Shown here: positions 16,907-25,481 of the stretch, piece by piece
Numbering within the stretch: position 1 is the stretch's first letter
How the letters are laid out: each line of letters opens with the position of its first letter
NCBI GenBank assembly: GCA_913046335.1
Contig: CAJWSU010000001.1
Location: forward strand, 1-64,000
Direction of reading: 5' to 3'
Length of the DNA: 64,000 bases
Source of the DNA: TMED109 sp002684605
GTDB taxonomy: Bacteria > Pseudomonadota > Alphaproteobacteria > TMED109
Program-made: the position numbers and the translations under genes
Notes under the pieces: model-generated
Seen by the model: only the letters and a program-made list of their open reading frames with translations
Database searches by the model: none
What the model was told of the DNA's origin: nothing

Positions 16907-17782
16907 TTACGTAATAATTTGACCAGTAGCTTTATTATATTCTTTAATTAATAACTTACATATTGCATCAGGTTTAAAAGTATATTCTCCGATTTGACTT
17001 ATAGGAGTAATTTCAGCAGCAGTTCCAGTACAAAAAACTTCATTTGCCATAGCTAGCTCTTCTAACTTAATGTGCCTTTCAACTAATTTAATTTCTTGCT
17101 CAGCTGCAATTTTTATTACTTCCTGTCTTGTAATACCATTTAAGAAGCAATCAGCTTTAGGCGTATGTATCTCATTATTAATAACTAAAAATATATTTGC
17201 GCTAGTAGTTTCTGCAATGAATCCTCTATAATCTAACATAAGCGCATCTTCACAACCATTTAATTCAGCTGCATGCTTTGCCAAAGTACAGATCATATAT
17301 AATCCAGCTGATTTTGTAGAAACAGGTGCCGTGTCCGGAGCAGGTCTTTTCCATTTAGACAATTCTAATTTAATACCTTTTAATCTAGCCTCTTGTGTAT
17401 AGTAACTCGGCCATTCCCATGCAGCTACCGCTAAATGAATAGTGTTTTTCTGGGCACTAATCCCCATCATTTCGCTTCCTCTCCATGAAACTGGCCTAAT
17501 ATAGCCATTCTTAATATTATTTGCTTCTAGAACAGTTTTTCTGATATTACATATTTCTTCAATACTATATGGAATTTCAAAACCTAAAGTATTAGCTGAA
17601 TGATGCAACCTTTTAGTATGTTCTATTTCTCTGAAAACTTTTCCTTCATAGCATCTTTCTCCCTCAAATACTGAAGATGCGTAATGTAGTCCATGTGTTA
17701 AAACATGAATATTTGCTTCCTTCCAATCAACTAATTCTCCATCGAACCATATAAAACCTTCATTTTTGCTAAAGTCTTCCAT
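16907..17782 (-). CDS. ilvE: Branched-chain amino acid aminotransferase
   Basis: Fold-type IV PLP enzyme for the last step of leucine, isoleucine and valine synthesis. 291 residues: FDGELVDWKEANIHVLTHGL, HYASSVFEGERCY, EHTKRLHHSANTLGFEIPY, GYIRPVSWRGSEMMG, the PLP-lysine region WKRPAPDTAPVSTKSAGLYM, GFIAETTSANIF and FCTGTAAEITPI. A perfect Shine-Dalgarno, GGAGGT (17787-17792), lies 4 bases before the ATG, stronger than most in this window. The 208-bp upstream region is shared with the divergent two-component regulator and contains a possible short leader frame. Confidence 0.95.
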   Translation of the reverse strand: MEDFSKNEGFIWFDGELVDWKEANIHVLTHGLHYASSVFEGERCYEGKVFREIEHTKRLHHSANTLGFEIPYSIEEICNIRKTVLEANNIKNGYIRPVSWRGSEMMGISAQKNTIHLAVAAWEWPSYYTQEARLKGIKLELSKWKRPAPDTAPVSTKSAGLYMICTLAKHAAELNGCEDALMLDYRGFIAETTSANIFLVINNEIHTPKADCFLNGITRQEVIKIAAEQEIKLVERHIKLEELAMANEVFCTGTAAEITPISQIGEYTFKPDAICKLLIKEYNKATGQIIT

Positions 17783-17913
17783 ACTTACCTCCGTAGAATT
17801 AGAATAAAAAAATTATAAATTATTCTTTGTTTTATATTTTCTCAATATTAGCATTAAAAAATTTTCCTCTTTATAGTTATTTTTTTAAAAAAAAACTATT
17901 TTTTTTATATAAA

Positions 17914-17921
17914 TGTTAACA
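17914..17921. promoter_or_regulatory. TGTTAACA palindrome in the ilvE/response-regulator spacer
   Basis: The 8-bp palindrome TGTTAACA lies 70 bases before the response-regulator start. The same word occurs twice in the tandem repeat upstream of the MoxR gene (38974 and 38995). Its TTAACA half also resembles a -35 hexamer (5 of 6) with TTAAAT about 17 bases on. An operator or a promoter element are both possible. Confidence 0.3.
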
Positions 17922-17990
17922 AAATATATTCTAACTTATTAAATTAAACTAGAATAAAAGTATTCTATGAATTAAATTTAGAGAATTATA

Positions 17991-18698
17991 ATGGAAATTA
18001 AAGATAAAAATATAAATATAACACCTCATGTTTTAGTTATAGATGATGATAGACGCCTGAACAACTTGTTAGAAAAATTTTTAAAAGATAATAATCATTT
18101 CGTAGATACATCTCAAAATGCAAAGTCAGCAAGAAAAAAAATTAGTATAGTTGCCTATGATATTATCATCCTTGATATAATGATGCCTGGTGAGAGTGGA
18201 CTAGAACTTCTAAAATTTATTAGGGAAAATTACAATACTCCGGTTCTTATGCTTTCTGCTATGAAAGATACTCAACATAGAATTCTAGGTTTTGAAAGAG
18301 GAGCAGATGACTATTTGGGGAAACCTTTTGAACCTAAGGAATTACTTCTTAGAATTAAGGCTATATTGCGCAGAACTGAAGAAAATAATTTAATACCAGT
18401 TCTAAAAACAAATATAATAAAGTTTGGCAATATAATTTATGATCCTATTTTAGCTATAGTATGGAGAAATAATCAAAAAATAATTTTAACATCTAAAGAG
18501 AATGAACTATTAAAGATCTTAGTCAAAGGTAATGGTAAAACTATTGATAGGTATGTTTTAATTAAAAATTTAAACCTAGAATCTAGAGGAATTGATATTA
18601 CAATTAGCAGGTTAAGAAAAAAAATAGAAAACAACCCTAAAAGACCTATTAATATTTTAACAATTAGGGGTGAAGGTTATGCCTTACTCCAGGAATAA
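17991..18698 (+). CDS. OmpR-family response regulator
   Basis: 235 residues. The receiver domain starts with HVLVIDDDRRLNNLL (acidic pocket Asp18-Asp20), the phosphoacceptor is Asp62 in ILDIMMPGESGLELL, with PVLMLSAMKD and the conserved lysine in GADDYLGKPFEP. A C-terminal winged-helix DNA-binding domain ends ILTIRGEGYALL. It is 11 bp before its cognate histidine kinase. Pairing beside ilvE is a familiar alphaproteobacterial neighbourhood. The controlled genes are unknown; OmpR-like envelope or osmotic control is only an analogy. Confidence 0.93.
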   Translation: MEIKDKNINITPHVLVIDDDRRLNNLLEKFLKDNNHFVDTSQNAKSARKKISIVAYDIIILDIMMPGESGLELLKFIRENYNTPVLMLSAMKDTQHRILGFERGADDYLGKPFEPKELLLRIKAILRRTEENNLIPVLKTNIIKFGNIIYDPILAIVWRNNQKIILTSKENELLKILVKGNGKTIDRYVLIKNLNLESRGIDITISRLRKKIENNPKRPINILTIRGEGYALLQE

Positions 18699-18709
18699 TT
18701 GGAAAAAAA

Positions 18710-20026
18710 ATGAGACTTAGAGATGTAATGCCAAAAAGCTTGTTTGGAAGATCTTTATTTATAGTAGGACTTCCTCTTATATTTCTTCAGTTATTTGTGG
18801 GTTATTTTTTCTTTGAGAGGCATTGGGATGATGTAGGTAGAAGATTAGTTCTTTCAGTAGCAGGAGAAATTGCATTAATTTCTGAACAAATTATAGAAGC
18901 TAATAGTGAAGATTTAGAAAAAAAAATATTTAATGATTCAAATAAATATTTTGGTGCAAAATTAAAAATTATTCCTGATTCTAATCTTTCTAGAAAAGAA
19001 TTAATACATCCTATAAAATCTAGACTAGATAAAGCTTTATCAAAGTCTCTAAAAGAAAGAATTAAATTTCCTCATACATTTAATACTAACCAAAAAATTA
19101 ATAAAGTTACTATCTTAGTTCAACTTCCAAATAAAGTATTAATAGCAGAAATTTCTAAAAAAAGACTTTATAGCTCTACTACTTATATTTTTATTGCCGT
19201 GATGATTTTATCGTCATTTTTTTTACTTGGACTCGCAATATTTTTTCTAAGAGGTCAAATTAGTCCTTTAAAAGAGCTATCAAATGCAGCAGATGCATTT
19301 GGTAAAGGAGATACATTTTTTTCTTTAAAACCAAGAGGTGCAGATGAAGTCCGACATGTTACGCATGCGTTTTTAGATATGAGAGAAAGAATAAGACTTC
19401 ATATTGAACAAAGAACCGACATGTTAGCTGGGGTAAGTCATGACTTAAGAACACCTCTTACAAGAATGAAGCTTCAAATAGAAATGCTTTCAAAAAAAGA
19501 AGATAAAACTGGGTTAAAAGAAGACGTAAACCAAATGGAGCAAATGATTGAAGTCTATTTATCTTTTATAAAAGAAAAAGAAGTCGTATCAAGAGTAAAA
19601 ACAGATATTTCAAGCTTAATTGGTAATATAATATTAGATGCAAAAAGAAATGGAGATATAATTATACCTAAAATTATAGAAACAGTAGATGCAAAAGTAA
19701 GAGTAAGTGACCTTAGAAGGGCGATAACTAATTTAACTTCGAATGCATGTAGAGAAAGTAATAGGATTGAAATATCTCTTATAAAGAAAGAAAAAAATGC
19801 TAATATAATTATAGATGATAATGGCCCAGGCATTGATGAAAAAGATTATTCATCTGTATTTAAAGCCTTTTATAGAATAGAAAATTCTCGAAATTTATCT
19901 ACAGGTGGACTAGGTCTAGGCCTAACAATTGCAAGAGATATTGCTAGAAGTCATGGAGGAGAAATTAAGTTGAAAAAATCTCCACTAGGAGGCCTAAGAG
20001 CCATCCTTTTAATACCTATTAACTAA
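18710..20026 (+). CDS. EnvZ-like sensor histidine kinase
   Basis: 438-residue inner-membrane kinase. Two membrane helices (about residues 14-32 and 158-180) flank a ~120-residue periplasmic sensor region; a HAMP linker follows (ISPLKELSNAADAFGKGD). The H-box is AGVSHDLRTPLTRMKLQIEM with phosphoacceptor His244, then N-box NLTSNACRES, G1 DDNGPGID and G2 TGGLGLGLTIARDIARSHGG. Forms a two-component system with the response regulator 11 bp upstream. Its 3' end stops one base before the convergent COQ9-like gene. Signal unknown. Confidence 0.94.
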   Translation: MRLRDVMPKSLFGRSLFIVGLPLIFLQLFVGYFFFERHWDDVGRRLVLSVAGEIALISEQIIEANSEDLEKKIFNDSNKYFGAKLKIIPDSNLSRKELIHPIKSRLDKALSKSLKERIKFPHTFNTNQKINKVTILVQLPNKVLIAEISKKRLYSSTTYIFIAVMILSSFFLLGLAIFFLRGQISPLKELSNAADAFGKGDTFFSLKPRGADEVRHVTHAFLDMRERIRLHIEQRTDMLAGVSHDLRTPLTRMKLQIEMLSKKEDKTGLKEDVNQMEQMIEVYLSFIKEKEVVSRVKTDISSLIGNIILDAKRNGDIIIPKIIETVDAKVRVSDLRRAITNLTSNACRESNRIEISLIKKEKNANIIIDDNGPGIDEKDYSSVFKAFYRIENSRNLSTGGLGLGLTIARDIARSHGGEIKLKKSPLGGLRAILLIPIN

Positions 20027-20027
20027 T

Positions 20028-20597
20028 CTATAGAATAATACTTTGGATTTTTTCAGCAAAAGATAATCTTTTATCTATCTTTGCCATAAGACCACTATCA
20101 TCTTTTATTTCGCCTTTATTCCATTCCCTAAGAGTTAATACCCAAATTAAAGATAATGCTTTTTTTTTCATTAACCCTAAACTACCTTTATCAGATATTC
20201 CTGAATAAAATAATATTAATTCCATACTTTTCATAATTCTATTAATACTATAACTAGCCTCTAAAAAACTACTTCTAGACAACTTTATTAAAGACCTAAT
20301 CTCTATATTTTTAGACTTCAAAACATCAAACCTACACAACATTAATTCTAATATTCTCTCTCTTTTAGTAACTTCTTGTAATTCTTTTATGGTTATATCC
20401 TTAACCATTTCTATATTTATATTTTGAGACCACAAATCTAATAAATCTTTTTTAGAACTGCAAACTGATAAAATTTCTTCTAATGGTTTTTTAGATTGTT
20501 TTGATAAAAAATTAATATCTATATTATGCCAATTGTTTGAGAGTAATTCTTTTATCGCAATATTTATTAAAATATTTTCTAAATCTTTATTATGCAT
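20028..20597 (-). CDS. COQ9-like / TetR-fold protein
   Basis: 189 residues. The N-terminal third looks like a TetR-type helix-turn-helix (LLSNNWHNIDINFLSKQSKK), and the C-terminal half matches the COQ9 lipid-binding domain pattern (LSLIWVLTLREWNKGEIKD then LMAKIDKRLSFAEKI). COQ9 proteins present ubiquinone precursors to hydroxylases. The presence of ubiK in the same gene run supports a ubiquinone role. It is 75 bp downstream of proC and separated from it by a hairpin. A true TetR repressor is the main alternative. Confidence 0.7.
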   Translation of the reverse strand: MHNKDLENILINIAIKELLSNNWHNIDINFLSKQSKKPLEEILSVCSSKKDLLDLWSQNINIEMVKDITIKELQEVTKRERILELMLCRFDVLKSKNIEIRSLIKLSRSSFLEASYSINRIMKSMELILFYSGISDKGSLGLMKKKALSLIWVLTLREWNKGEIKDDSGLMAKIDKRLSFAEKIQSIIL

Positions 20598-20628
20598 TTT
20601 ATCACCATAAATTAATAATACTAATAAA

Positions 20629-20650
20629 ATACTTTTTTATAAGAAAGTAT
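20629..20650 (-). terminator. Hairpin between proC and the COQ9-like gene
   Basis: Arms ATACTTT and AAAGTAT, extendable by a G-T pair and an A-T pair, form a 9-bp stem with a 4-base loop; read on the minus strand it is followed by TTTTATT. It could terminate the ybjN-proC transcript before the COQ9-like gene. The stem is nearly all A-T pairs, so the call is tentative. Confidence 0.35.
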
Positions 20651-20672
20651 CAAGTTAACTATTTTTATTTAA

Positions 20673-21494
20673 TTATGAAGATAACTTAATAGATTTTTGT
20701 AAAGCAGCATTAACAGCTTTATTTAATAGTTTATAAAATGAGTTATTTTTATTTAATACTTTAAGGGCAGCTTCAGTTGTACCACCTGGACTAGTAACAT
20801 TCTGACGTAAAACTTCAGGAGTCTGCTCTGAGGAGGATGCTAGATAACTTGAACCTAGTAAAGTTTGCTTTACTAAGACAGTAGCAGTTTTTTTATCTAA
20901 GCCAAAATCAACGGCTGATTTAATTAATTCTTCAATAAAAAGAAAGACATAGGCAGGCCCACTTCCAGAAATAGCAGTAACAATATCCATCTTACTCTCA
21001 GATTTCAATATAATTGCTATGCCTACGGAAGAAAATAATGATTTAGCAATATCAATATTGATAGATGTGGTCTTCTTGCAGGGAAAAATAGCCGTTACTC
21101 CCTTTCCACAACTAGCTGGTGTATTTGGCATAGCTCTGATTATTGAAGTAGCACTTCCTAATATATTTTTATAAAAACTTATTTTTTTTCCTGCGACTAT
21201 AGAAATAATAAAAATATTATTAATCATAATTTTCTTAAGGTTAGTAAGAACTTCTTTTGCAAGTTGTGGTTTTACTGCAAGCAAGACCGTATTTATTTTT
21301 AATTCAGTAAAATTTATTTCTAATAAACTATTAAATACTTTTATACCTTTTTCCTCTAGGTGCTTTTTTTGCAGGATATCAGGCTCTACTATAAACAAAC
21401 TTTCTTTTTTGATTATGTTTTTACTTAAAACTCCGTCTAAAATGGCAGAACCCATTTTTCCACAACCAACAAAAAGAATACGAATTTTAGGCAC
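20673..21494 (-). CDS. proC: Pyrroline-5-carboxylate reductase
   Basis: Last step of proline synthesis, NADPH-dependent reduction of 1-pyrroline-5-carboxylate. 273 residues: Rossmann start ILFVGCGKMGSAILDGV, VLLAVKPQ, IIRAMPNTPASCGKG, AISGSGPAYVFLFIEE and the dimerisation-domain signature NVTSPGGTTEAALKVL. Eight bases downstream of the YbjN-domain gene and cotranscribed with it. The order proC-ybjN-ubiK is common in Rhodospirillales-type genomes. Confidence 0.96.
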   Translation of the reverse strand: MPKIRILFVGCGKMGSAILDGVLSKNIIKKESLFIVEPDILQKKHLEEKGIKVFNSLLEINFTELKINTVLLAVKPQLAKEVLTNLKKIMINNIFIISIVAGKKISFYKNILGSATSIIRAMPNTPASCGKGVTAIFPCKKTTSINIDIAKSLFSSVGIAIILKSESKMDIVTAISGSGPAYVFLFIEELIKSAVDFGLDKKTATVLVKQTLLGSSYLASSSEQTPEVLRQNVTSPGGTTEAALKVLNKNNSFYKLLNKAVNAALQKSIKLSS

Positions 21495-21502
21495 GAAACA
21501 AA

Positions 21503-22021
21503 CTAAGCCTCACCTTTTATTTCTAATAACGAAGCCTCTATAGCCTGCCTAGGTGTTTTATTTCCCCATAATAGAAATTGAAATGTTGGATAATATTTAT
21601 CACAATCTTCTAAAGAAGAAGATAAAATATAATCTATTTTTTCGGGAGTAATTGATGAATAATCAAAACTTATTAAAGAATTCCTGTACATAATCCATCC
21701 ATCTTCTGTCCATAATTCAAAATGCCCCGCACTTAAGTTAAGATTAATTTTATTTATAAGCGAGTATATCGATAAATATTTATTATTAGGCACTTTAATA
21801 TTATAAGTCCATGTATACTGAAGTAAATGGCAATCCTGACTCCAAGCTAAGGTTAACTGATAATCACACCACTCACCCCCAACTTCAACGTATAAAGTAT
21901 CATTATCCGTTCTATTATATGACCAGTCATTTGAAACAACAACATCTTCTATTAAATCCAGAGGATTAAAATTATTATTTGAAAGGCTTGATAAATTAGC
22001 TCTCATAAAGATCCTTTGCAT
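21503..22021 (-). CDS. YbjN domain-containing protein
   Basis: 172 residues, with an ATG alternative at codon 6 (22006). The YbjN fold is recognisable: NPLDLIEDVVVSNDWSYNR, a beta-strand YVEVGGEWCDYQLTLAWSQD, and SAGHFELWTEDGWIMYRNSL. YbjN relatives resemble type III secretion chaperones and have been tied to stress and motility in E. coli, but the molecular function is unknown. It sits 8 bp upstream of proC. A 220-bp gap with dyad symmetry separates it from ubiK on the same strand; nothing else was recognised in that gap. Confidence 0.85.
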   Translation of the reverse strand: MQRIFMRANLSSLSNNNFNPLDLIEDVVVSNDWSYNRTDNDTLYVEVGGEWCDYQLTLAWSQDCHLLQYTWTYNIKVPNNKYLSIYSLINKINLNLSAGHFELWTEDGWIMYRNSLISFDYSSITPEKIDYILSSSLEDCDKYYPTFQFLLWGNKTPRQAIEASLLEIKGEA

Positions 22022-22241
22022 ACTAAATGTAGTATATATTTTATAATACTATCTACATAGAGTATATTACAAAAGGTGAAGAAAAGTAAAAATCAAAGAT
22101 TATACTTAAATAAATAAATTAAATTATCTAATATAAACAATAGCTTATAAAATATTATATGAAAAAAATAAATTTGATATTATAAAATATTTAAGAATTT
22201 TTTTTAACTAATTGAGAATCAGTAATATAAAAGAATGAAGA

Positions 22242-22508
22242 TTATGATTTATTTTTACTCATAAGTGCAATTTTTTTATCAAGTAAACTAATTTTTTTTG
22301 CTAACTTCTCATTTTCAATTCTAGCCTTTTCTGCCATTTCCTTAATAATTAAGAATTCACTTTTATTAACTAGTTCTAACTTAAATATAACTTTTTCGAC
22401 TCTATCCTTAATTATTTCTTCAATTTCATCTTTTAAAACTCCAAAAACTGAACTAGCTCCACCCAATAATTTAGTAATATCTTCTTTAAAAAATTCTTTT
22501 TTTGACAT
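22242..22508 (-). CDS. ubiK: Ubiquinone biosynthesis accessory factor UbiK
   Basis: 88 residues. Membrane-fusogenic-protein (BMFP/YqiC) family: an amphipathic N-terminal helix (DITKLLGGASSVFGVLKDEI) and a C-terminal coiled coil (EKARIENEKLAKKISLLDKK) that trimerises. In enterobacteria UbiK works with UbiJ to assist the Ubi enzyme complex under aerobic growth. Here it is in a run with ybjN, proC and a COQ9-like gene and divergent from hldD. Confidence 0.88.
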   Translation of the reverse strand: MSKKEFFKEDITKLLGGASSVFGVLKDEIEEIIKDRVEKVIFKLELVNKSEFLIIKEMAEKARIENEKLAKKISLLDKKIALMSKNKS

Positions 22509-22621
22509 TATATATCCCTAAATTTTTATTTTAATAAAATTACTTATTTTGATATTAGTCTTATATATCTTTAGTATAATTAAATATATATAGACTTAAA
22601 AGAAAAATAAGGCATAAATTT

Positions 22622-23590
22622 ATGATATTAGTCACAGGTGCTGCAGGTTTTATAGGATCAAATATTGTGGCATCACTCAACAAAAAAGGATATAAAAATA
22701 TAATCCTTTGTGATTGGGTTGATGAGAATATTAAAAAAAAAAATATAGAAAAACTTATTTATCAAAAATTAGTACCTCCTGAAAAAATTATTGGATACTT
22801 AAATAAAACTAAAAATATAGAATTAATTATTCATATGGGAGCAAATTCTTCCACTACAGAAACTAATTTTAGATTAATATATAATATCAACACTAGATTT
22901 AGTAAAAATTTATGGAAATGGTGTACTAAAAATCAAGTTAGATTAATATATGCATCTTCAGCAGCCACTTATGGCAATGGTGCAAAAGGGTTTAATGATT
23001 CAGATACACAAATATATAAACCTTTAAATATTTATGGATTGTCAAAATATCTTTTTGATAGATATGTAATTAAACAAGCTAAAAAAGGTATATGTCCACC
23101 TCAATGGGTAGGTTTAAAATTTTTTAATGTTTACGGACCTAATGAATATCATAAAGGAAATATGCAATCTGTAGTAAAGCATGCTTTTGACCAGTATAAT
23201 AAATTTGGCAAAGTAAAATTATTTAAATCGTACAATAATAAATATATGGACGGACAACAAACAAGAGATTTCATATATGTAGATGATTGTGTATCATTAA
23301 TAAATTGGTTAGTAAAAAACAGAAATATTTCAGGTATATATAATTGCGGAACGTCTATTGAAAGGACATTTGAAGAATTAGTTAAGGCAATGTTTAATGC
23401 TATAAATATTTCTCCTAAAATAGAATATATTGATATGCCCAAAAACCTAAGAAAGCAATATCAATATTATACTAAGGCAAATATGGAAAAAATTAGAAAA
23501 AAAGGTTATAATATAAAGTTTTCATCTCTAGAAGAAGGTGTAAATAAATATATAAAAAATTATCTTTTAACCGAAGATAAATATAAATAA
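22622..23590 (+). CDS. hldD: ADP-L-glycero-D-manno-heptose 6-epimerase
   Basis: Makes the heptose used in the lipopolysaccharide inner core. 322 residues of the extended SDR family: VTGAAGFIGSNIV, the family-typical ILCDWVDEN, HMGANSSTTE, YASSAATYGNG, YGLSKYLFDRYV (Tyr-x3-Lys), FFNVYGPNEYHKG and GQQTRDFIYVDDC. Its presence implies a heptose-containing LPS, hence a Gram-negative outer membrane. Divergent from ubiK by 113 bp and 3 bp upstream of lgt. Confidence 0.95.
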   Translation: MILVTGAAGFIGSNIVASLNKKGYKNIILCDWVDENIKKKNIEKLIYQKLVPPEKIIGYLNKTKNIELIIHMGANSSTTETNFRLIYNINTRFSKNLWKWCTKNQVRLIYASSAATYGNGAKGFNDSDTQIYKPLNIYGLSKYLFDRYVIKQAKKGICPPQWVGLKFFNVYGPNEYHKGNMQSVVKHAFDQYNKFGKVKLFKSYNNKYMDGQQTRDFIYVDDCVSLINWLVKNRNISGIYNCGTSIERTFEELVKAMFNAINISPKIEYIDMPKNLRKQYQYYTKANMEKIRKKGYNIKFSSLEEGVNKYIKNYLLTEDKYK

Positions 23591-23593
23591 GCT

Positions 23594-24409
23594 ATGATAG
23601 ATAAATTCGTTAACTTCACAGAAACACAATGCTCATTGGGATTAACATCTGGTTTTTCAATCTTTTCTTTAGAAATTAGGTGGTATGCAATATCGTATAT
23701 ATTAGGCTTAATTTTGGGACAGCTCTATATTAAGAATATTATAAAAGTTCAAAACTATAAAAATTATATCACCAATATACACATAGAAAGTTTTCTGATA
23801 TGGGCAATGTTAGGCATTATAATAGGAGGAAGATTAGGATACATTATATTCTATAATTTTTCTTTTTATATAAATTCTCCTATTAAAATTTTATATGTTT
23901 GGCAGGGAGGCATGTCTTTCCATGGAGGGCTAATAGGCATAACACTATCTATGCTTTTATTTAGTTTAAAAAATAATTTAAAATTTTTAAACCTTACAGA
24001 TTTAATATGTGCAGCTGCTCCTATAGGAATCTTCCTAGGAAGAATTTCTAATTTTTTAAATGGTGAACTGTGGGGCAAAGAGTCTAATTTACCTTGGGCA
24101 ATAGTTTTTAAATGTGCTGGAAGCACTTCGCGCCATCCTAGCCAATTGTATGAGGCATTTTTGGAAGGAATAATAATATTTGGAGTATTATATTACTGCA
24201 TATATAAATTAAAACTACTAAAAACTCCTGGGAAAATTTCTGGTTTATTTTGTATGCTTTATGCGAGCTCCAGAATAATAATAGAATTTTTTAGAGAACC
24301 AGATAGACACATAGGTTTAATATACTCTTATTACACAATGGGAATGTTTTTATCATTGCCAATTTTATTAATAGGTATTTATTTGTATTTTTATAAGAAA
24401 AAATATTAA
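23594..24409 (+). CDS. lgt: Prolipoprotein diacylglyceryl transferase
   Basis: Inner-membrane enzyme that transfers diacylglycerol from phosphatidylglycerol to lipobox cysteines, the first step in lipoprotein maturation. 271 residues with about seven membrane segments. Signatures: IRWYAISYILG, GGRLGYIIFYN, WQGGMSFHGGLIG with the catalytic-region histidine, GIFLGRISNFLNGELWG and RHPSQLYEAFLEG. Follows hldD by 3 bp. Substrates in this window include the candidate lipoproteins at 26272 and 55771. Confidence 0.96.
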   Translation: MIDKFVNFTETQCSLGLTSGFSIFSLEIRWYAISYILGLILGQLYIKNIIKVQNYKNYITNIHIESFLIWAMLGIIIGGRLGYIIFYNFSFYINSPIKILYVWQGGMSFHGGLIGITLSMLLFSLKNNLKFLNLTDLICAAAPIGIFLGRISNFLNGELWGKESNLPWAIVFKCAGSTSRHPSQLYEAFLEGIIIFGVLYYCIYKLKLLKTPGKISGLFCMLYASSRIIIEFFREPDRHIGLIYSYYTMGMFLSLPILLIGIYLYFYKKKY

Positions 24410-24427
24410 AAATTAGAGAGTAATTTT

Positions 24428-25480
24428 TTGAGAAACCATTTTATAAAAAAAATTAAACTTCAGGGCCCTATTAGTGTTTCAGAATTTATGTCAGATTGCT
24501 TACTATCTCCTAAAAAAGGTTATTATAATTTAGAAAATACAATAGGAAACAAAGGAGATTTCATAACTGCCCCAGAAATAAGTCAAATATTTGGAGAACT
24601 TATAGGGCTATCTTTTGTAGATTATTGGCATCAATGTAAAAAACCTAAATCACCTATTATTACTGATCTAGGTGGAGGCAAAGGAACAATGCTAGATGAC
24701 TGTTTAAGAGCTATTAGCAAGGTAGATAAAAATTTAAGAGAATTTATACAACCAACTTTTGTGGAGAGCTCTTATACATTTAAAAAGAAGCAAAAAAACA
24801 TAATTCCTGATTCTAATTCCTTTGGTGAAATCGATGAAATACCTGATGGATTCCTAATGCTGTATGCAAATGAATTTTTTGATGCACTTCCTATTCATCA
24901 GTTTATTAAAATAAATAATAACTGGCATGAGAGATTAATTGATCTTGATTTAAATAATAATTTAGAATTTATAGCTGATAACAAACCTAGTATTTATGAA
25001 AAAATATTACCAAGAAACTTACAAAATAATGAAATAATAGAATTCGCTCCGTCCGCAATACAAATTGTATCATCACTTACAAAGAGAGTTTTGGCAACAG
25101 GTGGAATTATTTTAATAATTGACTATGCACTTAGTGACAAGGATACCTTTGGCTCTCTTCAGGCAGTCAAAGACCATAAATATATAGATCCTCTTAGTAA
25201 TCCTGGTAATAGCGACTTATCATCAAAAGTTAACTTTTCAATTCTTGCAAAAGTAGCTGAAGAATTAAATGCCAAAGTTCACGGCCCTATTAAACAAAAT
25301 GTGTTATTAAAAAATTTAGGAATTGAATTAAGATGCGAACAATTAATACAAAACAATCCTAGTAAAGAAAAATCTATTATTAATGATTATAATAGACTAA
25401 CAGCTAGTAACGCAATGGGCGATCTATTTGAAGCAATGGCTATTACTCCTCAAAACTTATTCAAGCCCGCAGGTTTTTAA
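24428..25480 (+). CDS. MidA/NDUFAF7-like SAM-dependent methyltransferase
   Basis: 350 residues of the DUF185 family. N-terminal GPISVSEFMSDCLLSPKKGY and NKGDFITAPEISQIFGELIG, the SAM site TDLGGGKGTMLDD, YANEFFDALPIHQF, IIDYALSDKDTFGSLQAVK, and NLGIELRCEQLIQ. The mitochondrial member (NDUFAF7) methylates a complex I arginine; the bacterial target is not known, though complex I is plausible. The start is TTG at 24428 with AGAGAG upstream. It lies 18 bp after lgt and one base before pgeF. Confidence 0.88.
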   Translation: MRNHFIKKIKLQGPISVSEFMSDCLLSPKKGYYNLENTIGNKGDFITAPEISQIFGELIGLSFVDYWHQCKKPKSPIITDLGGGKGTMLDDCLRAISKVDKNLREFIQPTFVESSYTFKKKQKNIIPDSNSFGEIDEIPDGFLMLYANEFFDALPIHQFIKINNNWHERLIDLDLNNNLEFIADNKPSIYEKILPRNLQNNEIIEFAPSAIQIVSSLTKRVLATGGIILIIDYALSDKDTFGSLQAVKDHKYIDPLSNPGNSDLSSKVNFSILAKVAEELNAKVHGPIKQNVLLKNLGIELRCEQLIQNNPSKEKSIINDYNRLTASNAMGDLFEAMAITPQNLFKPAGF

Positions 25481-25481
25481 C

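Noticed and set aside
17873..17906. Hairpin ATAGTT/AACTAT plus T-tract between ilvE and the response regulator
   Set aside because: Orientation would terminate plus-strand transcription, but no plus-strand gene ends there; the structure is almost entirely A/T homopolymer.
22022..22241. Hidden small gene or tRNA in the 220-bp ubiK-ybjN gap
   Set aside because: No open frame with a start signal, no cloverleaf-like structure; only AT-rich dyads (ATGTAG/CTACAT at the ybjN end).
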